A DNA stretch of 64,000 bases from Lycocorax pyrrhopterus obiensis (lineage: Eukaryota > Chordata > Aves > Passeriformes > Paradisaeidae): positions 50,854,975 to 50,918,974 of the forward strand of contig JACSVZ010000007.1 in the NCBI GenBank assembly GCA_014706295.1, given 5' to 3'. Positions within the stretch are counted from its first letter, which is position 1; each line of letters starts with the position of its first letter. The notes under the pieces were generated by a model. It had not been told where the DNA came from. It saw only the letters and a list, made by a program, of their open reading frames with translations, and ran no database searches. Positions 11,133 to 23,100 of this stretch are shown piece by piece. The translations under genes and the position numbers were made by a program.

Positions 11133-14100
11133 CTAAATAGAAGCTGCAATGATGCTCGGTTTTCCCTGACAAGCCTTATTTGCAGAGTATGTGCAGTTGC
11201 TGCAGTAATGTCATTTAGTAACTACTTTGGAGGGTAACATCCTCCGCCCCACAAATTTAGGCTGTAATGTGCTACTGAGAAAGTCCACACAAAAGTCTCT
11301 GTGATCGTTCACCTTAAATTTATTTTTTTATTTTCAGTAGAAGAGGACTGCAAACCTTCTTTCACACAGTAAATCCTGGCTCACTTCCTGCCCTTGGAAA
11401 AGATTATTTCAATACCTGTGAACATGTGCATTACAAGAGACAGACTTGCTCCTTCCTGTATCAAAAACTGAGCTCTGAACATTTCTCTGGGAACCTGAAG
11501 CATGGAGAATTAGCACATTGTACAAAGAATGTGTTCCTGCACCTGAAAGAAAAAAGTTGTTGACTGAGGCAGCACCAGTGTTACAGGCTGAGGACCAGCT
11601 CCTTCTGGCTCCAAAGCGAAAGAGAGAAATGAAACCAAAGCTTCCTACAGCAAGTTTTGCCCTACCTCTCTTCTCCCTTTCCAGTACCAAACTGTATTGT
11701 CTTAATCTGAGAATGTGATTTATTTGTGAAATATCTAGTGGGTGGCAGAGGTGGGGAGCAAAGCTGCACAAAGCTCCCCAGAGCTGCTGACTGAGGTAAA
11801 TAGTGTGTCATAACACATTTATCAAATAATAATGGAAACTGTATAGAGCACATAGGAGAGGGAGGGGGAAACCCCGCTCCCCACTGGGAAGTTACTGAAT
11901 ATTTCAGCCAGTTTATAAAAGTATGTGTACATGTATTTGGAAAGGGGGAGGTTTTTCTAGTTTCACCTCTGCAAATAAATCATTGGCCTGGGATGTCTGA
12001 GCAGACAAGTGAAATGGATGAGCACATTATGGATCAAGGAGGTGGTATTCCTGCCTTGGTTAGTTTGAGACAGACCACCCAAGCACTGTGGGACTAAGAT
12101 GAGACTGTAAGTAGTGCTTGTAGAGTTCTGAAAGGCCCAAGCTGCAGCCTCTGACATGGTATGAAGGTGGGGAATAAAATAAATTTGGTGATATTTCTCA
12201 TATAGCAGGCATGACTTATCTGAACTGACGTTGTTCCTAATATTATTTTTTCCTTTGGCTGGATTGCCACAATAGATAAAATGAGAAAGAGAAAAAATGG
12301 CAAATTATAATAGTTATGCCTGTTTTGAAAATAAGTTAACGTTTAGGTCAAATAAAAAAAAAAAAGAAAAATTTATTGATACTGTATTTGTACATTATTC
12401 ACTGTATGCCAATAGTGACTTTCAGAATACAGAAGCCATAGTCAGATATTCTCACAGAAATTAAGAATCTTGCATCATAACTGATCTATTGAAGTCATCA
12501 AGAATTACTTATGGAAAAAGACACCCATTCCATGTGAATAGGGCTTACAGAACATGGATGAGTATTACCAAAAATACCCAAGTTAAAAGGAGCCTGGCAA
12601 AGATGGTATCCTTATAAATATATGTATAGTTAAAACTTTGGAATTTTTGCAAGGAAGACGTAGATACGAGGTTTGGAATGATCATCTTTAACAGGGAAAC
12701 CTCTTAGAGTGCAACTGATCATCTTTTTATACTTATACATGGCAATAGTGGTTGAAGGCTGCAGTGTACATACAGTATTGAATTAGATGAATTTTGGGTT
12801 TTAAGAAAGCAAGGCAGGAAACACAGAAAATTATCCATAGAAAATTATCCTCTTTTTTTTTTTTAAGGAAAAAAAGCTGTCTTGATGTTTATTATAATTT
12901 AAAATTTTATAATTCTTAAAAATTTTGATTGAAGGAATATTGGAAGTTTGTACCAACATTTCTCTTATAGTGGACAACCTTAAATTGTTTTAAAATTATT
13001 TTAAAACTGTTGCTAAAAAAAAAAAAAAAAACAGCAACATGTTTTTGAAAAAATGCTGTTTTTTCCATCCTTTCCTCCTGGCTTGATCGTGTCTGATAGC
13101 AATGCATCCGCATTTGCAGTCACATGCAGCCCCCCACTCTGCCAGGTCAGACACTGGTTTTGGTTGGCAACTGGGCCAGAGGCTGTGAGATGAAGCCTCG
13201 GGACAGCTCACCTTTAACACCTGCCAGGGGATGCCCTGGCCACAGAGGGATGGTGCTGGTGGTTTGTGGGCACTCTGCCTCCCATAACCAGTGTCCCAGC
13301 GGGGTGTCAGCTATGCTCCTGGAAACGGGATCTTCAGGGTGACGTAGGAGGCTGAGATGCTCAGCAATTAAGTCCCTGTATCACATTTCTCAGGAATGGA
13401 GACATTAACTCACCGTGTTCAGACTGGATTTCAGCTTCAGTGTTCGTAGTGCGTCTACCTAAATCTCCCCCGAAGTTTTGATTTGATACAGTATCATTCA
13501 TTTGGTGCCTTAAATTGTGCAGTGCAGCTTTTTCTCCCCACACTCTTGAACATCTGCTCTGCTGCAAAAGTTGCTGCTGAGTTTTGCCTGCAAGAGAAGA
13601 TATTATTTTCATTTTTTTTCATTTTTTTTTTTTTTTCCCCTCAAGTTTTAAGGGGAACTAACTGTCCCTGGGCAGGGGATGAACAATTGGTGTTTGTGCT
13701 GGAGAACAAGGCTGCAAGAGACTGAAAAGAATCCTTCTCTGCCCAAGGGCTTAAGGCACCCGAGCAACTGATCTACAGCTTGTGCTGTAAACTGTGGGCT
13801 ACGGTTGCAGCTGTGATCTCTGCTTGAGATTTACAGCCCCTGGATTTGCCCCTGCTGTGTTCCCAGCCTGACTAAAGCAACTTGCTTCGTTCCCAGCATG
13901 TCCTTGCAGAATGTTTTGCACATCAGGCCAGGAGATATCTGGAGGCTGCTCCACAGCCTCATCAATTAATGTAGTCTGCCTACAGCCTGGCCACTGGTGG
14001 GAAAGCTCTTCCTTGTCTCAAGTCCGTTCTTGGAGGTAAATGTGGTGTTATCGAGGTGTTCAGCTACAGTAGTGACTAGTTCTCTAGGTATTAATAAAAA

Positions 14101-16489
14101 GTCAAACAAATGCCAGATGTTGTTGAAGTAAAAGAAAAATTCCTTCTGAAGAAAGTTTATATAGGGGGTTGTTACAACTGGAAATATCTGGATGTTACCG
14201 TATTTTTCTACTGCTGCTGTCTACACTGAGGCTAATTGCACCCATTCATGTAGAAGTTTAGCAGTTAAGCAACTATACAATGAGAGAGAGGACAGCAAAG
14301 AGCTGCCCTGAACGTCAGCAAAGCAGCACGGTGGAAAGGGTTTCGGGAGGAGTGCAGAACTGAGGGAGATCTGTGGTCCTGTGAATCCTCTTGCCTCCTT
14401 TGTTCCCTCGTGTAGAGGTTTCTCCAGCAAGACGTCTTTTGTAAAGGAGCCTTCTTGCTGTATTTGCTGGGCACCTTCTTAGCACTTCCTCAGCTCGCTA
14501 CATGGTAAGGCAACCTCAGAGCGCTTGCCTGATAACTCTGCAGCGAAATTAATATGTAAGAAATGCAGTATTAAAAAGGGCCAGAAAAGACTGATTTGTT
14601 GTTGAAAGCGTTGTCTAATGCATATTGTTGAAAGGATTCTTGTAGGCAAAGAAGACAGGTTTCCTTGACATAAAGAGTAGGCCTTGATCCCATAATTATT
14701 TTGGCAGGTGCTTAATTCCCAAAGTGTGAGTTATCCTATGAAATTCAATGCACATAGTGAAACAAAGGAGTGGGAAGGGAGGAGGAAGGGATTACATATG
14801 TTGAGAGAAAGGCAAGAGGGGCTCTCTGAGCAAATGGGACTGAAAGGAGGATTGAAGGAGGAGAGGAAGGGCGATTGGTGGATGAGAATAGGAAAGCAAT
14901 TCAGATTTGAAGTTGAATCAGCATTTGCTGACATGAACGTGACACTAATGGAAAGGATTTGGGAGAAGAATAGATATAAGGTAATAGATTTGTTCTCTTC
15001 AAAACATTCTGTATGCAGGTAATAACATGTAGAGTTTGTTTATAATAAGTTAAAGTGACATCCTTTGGTTTCAAAGTGAATTCACGGTCAGAAACAAGGA
15101 ATGCCACACTCACCTGTTTTTCTTCCTCTTTCCTTCTTTCTTGAAATTTATTTCTGCAAGTCATTAAAATTCAGATCCCATCATTTGTAACAAATGATGT
15201 GAAGTGTTAGGTACAGTACTTGGAATATATGTTTGTTAAAATGAAGGAAGAGACTCTTCCAACACTTCGGGATTTTATGAATGATTTACATCTGGTGCTA
15301 AAGTTCATCAATGAAACGTGGGAGAACCAGATGCTTCATTTCTTGACTGCATCGTGTCTGCACATACTGATGGTGAATTGAAAATAGGAATGTCTCATAA
15401 ATCAAGAAAATCTATTTTTGTACTCTTGATTTCTATTCTGAACATCCATACAACACCGAAACAAAAGTGATAAAATTGGTTCCTTGAGAAACCGTTTATG
15501 TTTAGTAGCAGTGTGGACATGTTAATAAAAAAAAAACAAAAGAAGGAGAAAAAAAGGAATCCATTTTCAGAATAAAAAGTGCTCAGAATGAGCAAGATTT
15601 CTTGGAGATCAGCGTTGAAGGCACTTCGTTTAGCAAGAGAAAGACTGAGTGGAACTTCTGGGCAAATTCTGCCAGCCATACAAAGAGCTGTGGTGTATAA
15701 TAAGGTGACATTTCATGGCTTTTGGCATTGGGTGGAAATTTACTGACGTGATAACTGAAAGCAGAATCTGGCCCACTGATTGTACAGGAAGATTGGAGCT
15801 CACAAGCACACATTTAGAGAGAGATGAGTGAAGTTCAGATGTTTAATTTTTCCATCAATGTTTTGGAATGGTGCTCTTAGCCTACCCTCTTTTCTTGTTG
15901 ACGTCTTCTACTGGCCTCAGAACTGTAAACAATGCATCTCATGTTGTTCAGGTGCCACTAAAACTTTTGTAAATAGGCTTTTAAAATACAATTTATAAAT
16001 TTAAAATGAAAGAATAGGCACAAGTCTGTCTCAAGGATTTTTAAAATAGAACTAAAAGATTCCCACTTCCTTGATTTCATCGCATGTGTTTGTACACACA
16101 TTTTAAGTTATTATATTACAATTCCAAAACTACCTGTAAGGAATGGCAGGGTGGCAATAATAAGTTTGGATGAACAAGTTGTACCAGAGGGTTACCAAGT
16201 ACCAGCTGATGCGTGGCAGTGCCCACGTGTGTCCTCTTGGCCTCCAACAAATGCATGGTAGTTGGAGTGGGCTCAGCTCACTGTGCAGGTGTGTGAGGCT
16301 GACTTGACTCACCTTGCAATTGCTGTGGGGGGAACAGTGTGCTTCCAGGCAGTTCTTGCAGCTCAACAGAAACTTGTTACCTTGTGGGATCTTGTTTGTG
16401 TGCCTAAGCCCTGGATGTGCATTCCTTGCTATTTCTGTTAACAATTGAAAACAAATATTTATTTAAATTTATTTGCACATCCTACACAC
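11133..16489. other. Non-coding sequence; poly-A, poly-T and purine-rich tracts
   Basis: No gene or RNA was recognised. A 17-base A run lies at 13015-13031 and T runs of 8 and 15 at 13612-13636; neither has the flanking duplication or transcript-like body of a retrocopy. The stretch at 14755-14900 is strongly purine-rich on the plus strand (repeated GGAGG/GAAGG words). GC is raised at 13120-13340 and 13740-14000. ORFs of 60-120 codons here have no recognisable content. Confidence 0.5.
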
Positions 16490-16700
16490 AGATTGAGTGT
16501 AGGTGTGCTGACAGAAGGGAGACTTTGGGAAGGATTTCATAAAGGTGAAGGAAATGGCTTAGCAGCCAGGTTTCAAGGAGGCACCCCAAATGCAAGGAGC
16601 ATCCTGAGCCATGGAGGGCCTTGTAATGGTATCAAGGTATGCACTGCTGGCAGAGGAGGTAGAGCTTGTGAGCTGGGGGAGCTGTCCTTGCTTTCAAAGG
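16490..16700 (+). repeat. Old interspersed repeat, family A (copy 1)
   Basis: This segment aligns by eye with 32450-32560. Both have 'aaggat..atttca', a GA-rich link, 'gcagc' or 'acagct', 'caggtttcaaggaggcac' against 'cagttcagggagggcac', then a 'gagggccttgtaatgg' block. The phrases recall a very old repeat shared between birds and mammals ('agggccttgtaggcc', 'gggaagccattggagggttttg'). I cannot name the family with certainty. It has no coding content. Confidence 0.55.
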
Positions 16701-16760
16701 CAGGTAGGCAGATTGTATAAACACTCAATTAACTTATGTATCTGCTACTCCAGTATTTCT

Positions 16761-16816
16761 CTTGTGGAAGCCAATGGAAGTTTTGCCTTTTATTTCAATG
16801 AGAACAAGATCAAGCT
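16761..16816. repeat. Old 'aagtcaatgg' repeat, family B (copy)
   Basis: The core 'gaagccaatggaagttttgcc' is followed by 'tttcaatgagaacaagatca'. This matches a common reptile/bird relic in which 'gaagtcaatggc..ttttgcc' is followed by its near-inverse 'ttcaatggga'. The half-palindromic layout suggests an old DNA transposon or SINE remnant. Other candidates lie at 52506, 59406, 60633 and 63931. Confidence 0.5.
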
Positions 16817-16820
16817 TTTC

Positions 16821-18039
16821 TAGGGGAATATTCCATTTCATGCTGGGCATTGTACCCACTTTCAGGCTGAGGTGGAGTCACTAGAAGTGACAGAAGCGCT
16901 CTGCACTCCTCTTAGTTACTTTGCTGCTCAAAATGTGTCCCTAACTAATACAATTTGCTATATGTCATAAAACACAAAGGAAAGCACTTTTCACGCCAAA
17001 TATCAGAAAAGCACTCTCTTTTCTCAACTGCAGAAGTAACAGAAATGATGTGTTCATTTTAAATTCCATTCATGTAGGCCCTAATAAAAGCTATTATAAA
17101 ATACAATTGTGTGGAGACAAAAAGAGAGATAATATCACTATAGCTCAATATAAAATTTAAGTAATTAAGACATGAAAACTATTACACAATTTACTATGAA
17201 TGCAATGTGAATAAAAAAAGGTTTAACCATTTCAATTCTGTTTTGGTGGGTTTTTTTGTTTTTTGGGTTTTTTTTTTAATAGTGTCTTTTTAGAATGTTT
17301 GAGGTTGAAATATTGTTAAATATCTACATTCCATATTATTTCAGAAGTTGAGCAGGACTGAAAAGTAAGGTAGCTGGATTTCCAAAGAAGTCTTGTACAT
17401 ATTTTTAGGTATTGATGTAAATATGGCACTCTGCCACATAATGGATTCTACATGAAAAATGTCAGTTTCAGGTGATTTTGATTGTGGTTGTAAATAAAAC
17501 AGGACATACTGAGTGAACTGAGGAAGTATTTCAGCAGTGCAAGCTAAGCAGCTGCATAATAGATATGAAATTGTGTAGATAGACAGATGGGTCCCAAGAT
17601 TAAAACAAAAGCATCCATAAAAGTACTGGAAAGAAAAGCATTTTTAAACAGGAGGTCCTTAAGCTCTGCATTTTACTTTCACATGATTCACCACTGTGTC
17701 CTCTCCTCTGATGGGCTTCAGCAACCCCATTGGTAAATGACTGAGAGGAAAGCTCACTCTAGCCTTTCTCTAGCTGAGTGACTATCAAAATTCAGTATAT
17801 TTAATAGACATTTAAATAGACCTATAAATATACATTTATATATTATATATAAAAATTTATATATAAAAATAGACATTAATAGACATTTAAAAGATGTCAT
17901 TTTCTTGTGCACTGCCATATGCACGACAGCCACAGGCGCATACCAGCCTGTCTGCTAACACTTAGCAACATCTGCTCCATGATCCAGCCCCACATCTTTT
18001 TAGTTCATTCCGGTGTGATGGTGTGTGTTTGTTTTCTAG
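16821..18039. other. AT-rich non-coding sequence with a TA-rich repeat at 17800-17890
   Basis: No gene was seen. At 17800-17890 the word 'aatagacattta' recurs around a TATATA-rich core that can fold back on itself ('tatatataaaaatttatatata' region). T runs lie at 17245-17278. Confidence 0.55.
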
Positions 18040-18275
18040 CTCAAATTCGTGGCCAGCACTTTGCTTCGGCCGTGCCCAGGCTCTCCCCACGGAGCAGCGC
18101 TCTCTGGAGCCGCGGGAGCTGCGAGCTGGTGCTGGTGGTTCAGTAGGTGGCACTCTTCCCCTTAGATCAGCCCGAGCCCCGGTCCCAGGTGCTGCACGGG
18201 AGATGAAGCAGGAGCTCTGCTGGAACTTACACGGCAGAGCCTCGGCTTGCCCTGCTGGGATGCCAGGGACTGGCG
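18040..18275. promoter_or_regulatory. CpG-rich patch (island-like)
   Basis: About 14 CpG dinucleotides fall in roughly 235 bp with GC near 60 percent, set in AT-rich, CpG-poor flanks. That density is island-like and could mark an unmethylated promoter, an enhancer or an unannotated first exon of a non-coding RNA. A 127-codon plus-strand ORF spans it (18023-18406), but the predicted product shows no convincing family. I see no TATA box or clear splice donor next to it. GC-biased gene conversion could also create it. Confidence 0.35.
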
Positions 18276-18704
18276 TTTGCCAATGTCCAGGTTGGAATAC
18301 ATCCTACACTGGGTCACTCTGTGTGTTCCTGGGCCATCCTGAGCTTATGGAGCAGCAACCTCCATACCTGTCCTGCACCGAGGAGAGAAGCGGGGACCAT
18401 CTTTAGCAACTGGGCAACATTTATGCTCAGGATCCAGTTCTGCCCAAAAACCTATATAGGGAATGGAAACAAGGTTTGGAGATTAGTAAGATGCAACTCC
18501 GAGGCCCACTGAGTTGTTTAGGGTGACATTTTTGAAAAAAAGCTCGCTGGTCTCACTTGGTAAATTTGAGGAGAGCTTGTTTGCTAGGTCTTCAGAAGCT
18601 GATGATCTGCAGTTCCATTTATCATGATTTTGTAGTACTCAAACCTTTGTCTGCCAGATCCCAGGTGCCTCAAACTGGGAGCCTTTGTTTATAAAATCTT
18701 AGTC

Positions 18705-18815
18705 TTCAATATGCCTTAATTCCTTGGCTGTAAAATGGAACTGCTAAGACTTATATATTGTGTAAGACTTCCAGATGTGTAGTAAGGGATAAAAGTGTTT
18801 GTGATGTGCTAGGCA
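18705..18815 (+). repeat. Ancient MIR/L2-type fragment, weak
   Basis: The phrases 'atgccttaattccttggctgtaaaatggaa' and later 'aaaagtgtttgtgatgtgctaggca' follow the 3' part of MIR/L2 ('cctcagtttcc.catctgtaaaatggg', 'taaagcgct'). It is short and decayed, so the call is tentative. Confidence 0.4.
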
Positions 18816-19479
18816 AAAAAAGTAAAAAATTGACTTGAGCATTGTGCTTATATTTGTTGTTATGATGAAGAATCTAATTGTGAAGTTCATCTCTTGAGCC
18901 TTTGGGATCTCTCTTTTCCTATTGTCATGGCTTGTTTCAAACTGTGATGAATCCTCCCACACATCACAATGTGTAAGTGAAATAATGATAAAAGGCAGTA
19001 ATGATAAATTTGGCCCATGAGATTTAAATTTTTTTTTTATTTTGTTAGTTTTGTAATTCACCATTTCTTCTTAAATCTGCAGAATACTTTTCTCCAATAA
19101 AGTTATATGAATGACTCAGATATTTGTATACTTTAGGATCAATCATTAAAACAAATAAATAGTCCAAGTTACACAGGTCAAGTCTTAGGATAGGCTTTAT
19201 AGGAAGGAAGAGTTGCAGGTTTGTGGTTTTGTAGTCTCCCCAGTAACTCATCCCATACATAGTTTAATATTTGAGATATAAATTATTCATGAACAGTTTT
19301 TAGTAATCAGTGAATTAGCCACTTGCAATTAAAAAAAATTGACCTCCTCTTCTTGCATTTAATCTGAGTAAAGTCAGTGTCATTGCTCTGTGATTGGGTC
19401 TCATCTATTTTTATCTGTTGTAGCAACTGTTTTGATCCAAAATTTACAAAACCAACCTAGAAACCTTAAAAAAGGTAAG

Positions 19480-19518
19480 TCATATATACATAGGTACATA
19501 TATATATATACATATAGC
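19480..19518 (+). repeat. TA/CATA-rich simple repeat
   Basis: Imperfect (TA)n with CATA and GTACATA interruptions. Confidence 0.8.
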
Positions 19519-19580
19519 CCTTTACTCCGTACAGAAAGACGATGCAAGCTGTCCAAAAAAAGAGCAAACCTTTAGCCCTG

Positions 19581-20183
19581 TGTATCGGGTCTGGCTGAGA
19601 TGCAATTTTTCCCCACAGCAGCCTTCACAGTGCTGTGCTTTGCACTGGTAACTCGAAAAGTTGTAACACAGCAGTGTTTTGGCTACTGCTGAGGAGTGCT
19701 CCAGCAGCATCAATGTTGTCCCTCCAAAATTCCAACCCCAATCCGTTACCCCGTTCTGCCAGTAGTCTGGGAGTGGGAAAGGTCTTGGGAGGTGACAGTT
19801 TGGACAGCTGAACCAAACTGACCAAAGGGATACTTCATGCAATATGGTGTCTGTTCAGCAATAGAGGCTGATGAGAAGGAGGAGAAGAGGAGGGCATTTG
19901 TTATTTATGAAATTTGTCTTCTGGAGCAAGAACTACATGTACTGAAGCCCTTCTTCCCAGCAAGTTGCTGGACATACTTTGCTTTCCAGAAGTAGAGAAT
20001 AATTTTTGTTTGTTTTCTTTGCTTCTGCATGCTCAACCTCTTCTCTTGCTTGATTAAACTTCCTTTATCTTGACCAAGAAGGGTTGTTTTAGTTCTTATT
20101 TTTCTCTGCCTCCCCTGCCAAGGAGGGGAGTGAGAGAGCATCTTGGTGGGCAACTGGCATCCAGCCAAGGTCAACCCACCACA
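19581..20183 (+). mobile_element. Solo LTR of an avian ERVL-like endogenous retrovirus, second family
   Basis: The element opens TGTATCGGGTCTGGCTGAGA and closes TCAACCCACCACA, about 603 bp on the plus strand. In order it carries the known avian LTR phrases: 'ccccacagcagcc' near the start, 'gtgttttggctactgctgag', 'ccaaactgaccaaagggata', a decayed TATA-like 'cagcaatagagg' near 19857, an ATTAAA signal at 20053-20058, then 'ctttatcttgaccaa' and 'ctggcatccagcc' near the end. Both LTRs in the window begin TGTATYGG and end in a CAA-CCCAC-CACA-like tail, so they belong to one superfamily, but their bodies differ. No exact target duplication is visible (flanks TTTAGCCC and CAGCCACC share only AGCC), and the sequence is more worn than the LTR at 10 kb. 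No internal retroviral genes are present. Confidence 0.85.
20053..20058 (+). terminator. ATTAAA polyadenylation signal in the LTR
   Basis: ATTAAA precedes 'cttcctttatcttgacc', the position where the LTR family has its polyadenylation signal. Confidence 0.5.
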
Positions 20184-20185
20184 CA

Positions 20186-23100
20186 GCCACCAGAAATATC
20201 TAGAAAGCCAGATTACATATACCAAATATTTTGACACCTCTCTTTGGAAAAGTAATGTAATTTTAGAGTGGATGACTCTTCTTTCCCTTTACCAGATAGA
20301 GCGTGAAAGAAAACACTGACTTTAGAATGTGAATTCTAAGAATTAAAAGATTTCAAAGAATTAAAAATATTCTTTGAAGATGTTATAAGACAGTAACAAT
20401 GGCTGATGCCAAATATCATGTTCTCCATTTTGCCAAGACTTCTTTGCTTCAGTGCCTCACTTTTTTTCATCAGGCACAAACTGCTGACAGAACGTCACTG
20501 AAATAGGAAAAGACATCATTTGGAGCAGTTATTAATATAAAAAACAACCATGTCAGAAGAGGGTTAGACATCCAAATGGACAATTTCAACAAGACACAAT
20601 TAGAGTTGCATTATTTCCCTCCCTGGAGCTTAGAAAGAGGATAACTTTGCCTTATGTTTACCTTTTTTCAATTTGTCATTGAAACAGTAAACATTTTTTT
20701 TTTAAAGCAGCTATACTGTATTATGTACCATAGCTTTGATTTCTTCTTATCTTCATAGTTTCTACACTGTAAATACTTTTTTATTCATGTAGATTAAATT
20801 GTAGAAAAGATATTAGTAACAAAAGGTCCTATGTTACCTTCTGTATTAGGTGGGGGTGGGAGCTAGTGGATAGAGATGAGGACTGTGCACTGAGATGTTG
20901 AAGGTATTGTTTAGAGAGATAGAAGAAGAGAAAGACAATTTGAAATGAAAAAAAAAACTTAAGAGGACAAGATTTCATAGAGAAAGGATGGCAGGTTATG
21001 TGAAAACCTGTTGAGATGTCACAGGGAAATGTAAGAAGATTCAGACCCTGGAATTTGGGTAGACAAAGAAATGAACTACCTTTAAGAGAAGTTTCAGTTA
21101 AGTTTCAGTGGAGTACAGACTGAAAATCTGATTTAATAGGTTCAAGAAGTAGGCTACAAGAAATTAATTCAGCAGGAAATTGTAGATGATGTAGACAGAT
21201 AGAAATTCAATAAGCTCGGCAAGAGAGGGAAAAGCAGGCTGGATCCTAATGGCAGAAGTATGTATGAAGAAGCATGGGCATACTAAGGCTAAAAGAAACT
21301 TCTGCCCATATATTTCATTACAATTACCATAAAACAGTGCAATAGATTCTAGTAAGAACTGATTATGCTCCTGTCAAAATTCTCATTGTGGGACTCATTT
21401 ATGCCCTGGCCTCTCCCTTAAAATTTGTCTGCTTGAAATTCTGAAAAAAAACTATCTTAATTTTCTACTAAGTTTGTTAATTAAGACAATTATAAAGTTT
21501 GATCTTATAGCTGGATGAAATAATTTTTTCCCATCTATAGTAATTAATTCTTAAAATGTTGGGAAAATATTTTGTAAATTTTTATTATTTTTTACTAAAG
21601 TTATAAGGCAAAACTTTTCCCCCCAGTCATCATTTTAAAGTGGTAAGTAACATGGGAATTAATGTATTTTAAAGATAAAATGAAATTCAAATAAACAACA
21701 GCATAAAATATTCATCTTGTTATTCTCAAGCATACACATCTCAGTTATTAAAAAGAGACCATTTCTATTAATATTCTTGAAACCATGCATTGCCTAAGCT
21801 GGCCCTGATGTGCTGGAATGGGAATGTATATGATGGCTACCACTGGATGATTTTGAGCGCCTTACTGGGGAGAAAAAATATATTTTTGGCCAGCAACAGT
21901 CCAGCTAGATCCACCTGGACAGTGTGCTCACTTTCAAGCCTGACAAAGTGCCATATTAGGTTTTGTGCGTCCATCCAGCTTAAAACTAGAATCTGGGAGC
22001 TTATGCTCTGTGTTTATAAGATAGTGAGCCAGCAGTCAAGATAAGAATTCACATTGTATGTGCCACAATGTGCTGTGTCAGTGCTAAAAGTCCTGAGCCA
22101 GTGCATCTAATTACTTTGTGTTTGTGCAAAAGTCAGTCACAGAAGTGAAACCTGTGCAGACAACCTGCTCCCCACTTAGCTCAGTCTTATAAATGACACT
22201 ACCAGCTTTTCTTCCAGAGATTTTCCAGTCCTCTGGTGTTTCTTTTTGGTCTGCCTTTGTTATTTTTTCTCTAATCGACATATCCAAAGCAGAGCCTAAG
22301 AATGCAAAGATTTTCCACTTCCAAAATGTCTCCATGGACAGACACATATAGCATCTACTGATGGATGACAGCTTATTGTTCATTCTCATTATAGTAAAGC
22401 GTAAATCTACTGACTGTGACTAGGAAAATTGGGAGCTTGTTTCCCCTATAGACTTTCTCAACTATCTTCTGGAGGCACAGTGTCCCCCCAACCATCATGT
22501 TTCACTAGCAATCTCTGAAAATGCAAAACAAACAAATAATCCTAATGCATGTGGCACATAAGTGGTAGGAGGGATATGTTTTAATGTAAATTGAGCTAAA
22601 AGTTCTCAGGCTCAACTGCCTGAAGTGTTCAGGAGTTAGCTGATGGTGTATAATAGCTGCTCAGCCTTTTTCTTGCTTCTTGGTGCAGACAGCATTGATT
22701 GGCTGGGCTGATTATAGCCCTGCGCATCAAAGAGGTGCAAGTTGTTCTTAACGCTAGAAAATCGGCTCTTGCATGTACAGGCTTAATGCATGATAAGCTA
22801 TATGGTGTAGGCATAAATTTTGTGTGCTTGAAATTGAAGTGAACTTTGCTTGTATCCATGTAGATATGGCCAGTAGCTGTTAGAGTCTGTTGCAGCTCAT
22901 ATTTATTGCTTGTAGTTAAAGTAAAAATCAGTGCCATGTGATTTTATTCAATTCAGGGAAAAAAAACCTAATTGTCCTTCTGCCAAAGTTTAAGTGCTAC
23001 ATTTTTTCATTAGAATTTAACAAATGTTCATCTTAAAATAGACTGACAATGGGTCAAACTGTTCCACTTTATCTGTTATGAACTTAAAATTTATCAAAGC

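Noticed and set aside
13015..13031. 17-base A run as the tail of a processed pseudogene
   Set aside because: No transcript-like body, polyadenylation signal in the right place, or flanking duplication.
18023..18406. 127-codon ORF with a local C-x-C...G...C pattern recalling an EGF-like repeat
   Set aside because: Only one short stretch fits, the remaining EGF cysteines are missing, and the ORF is explained by the CpG-rich patch.
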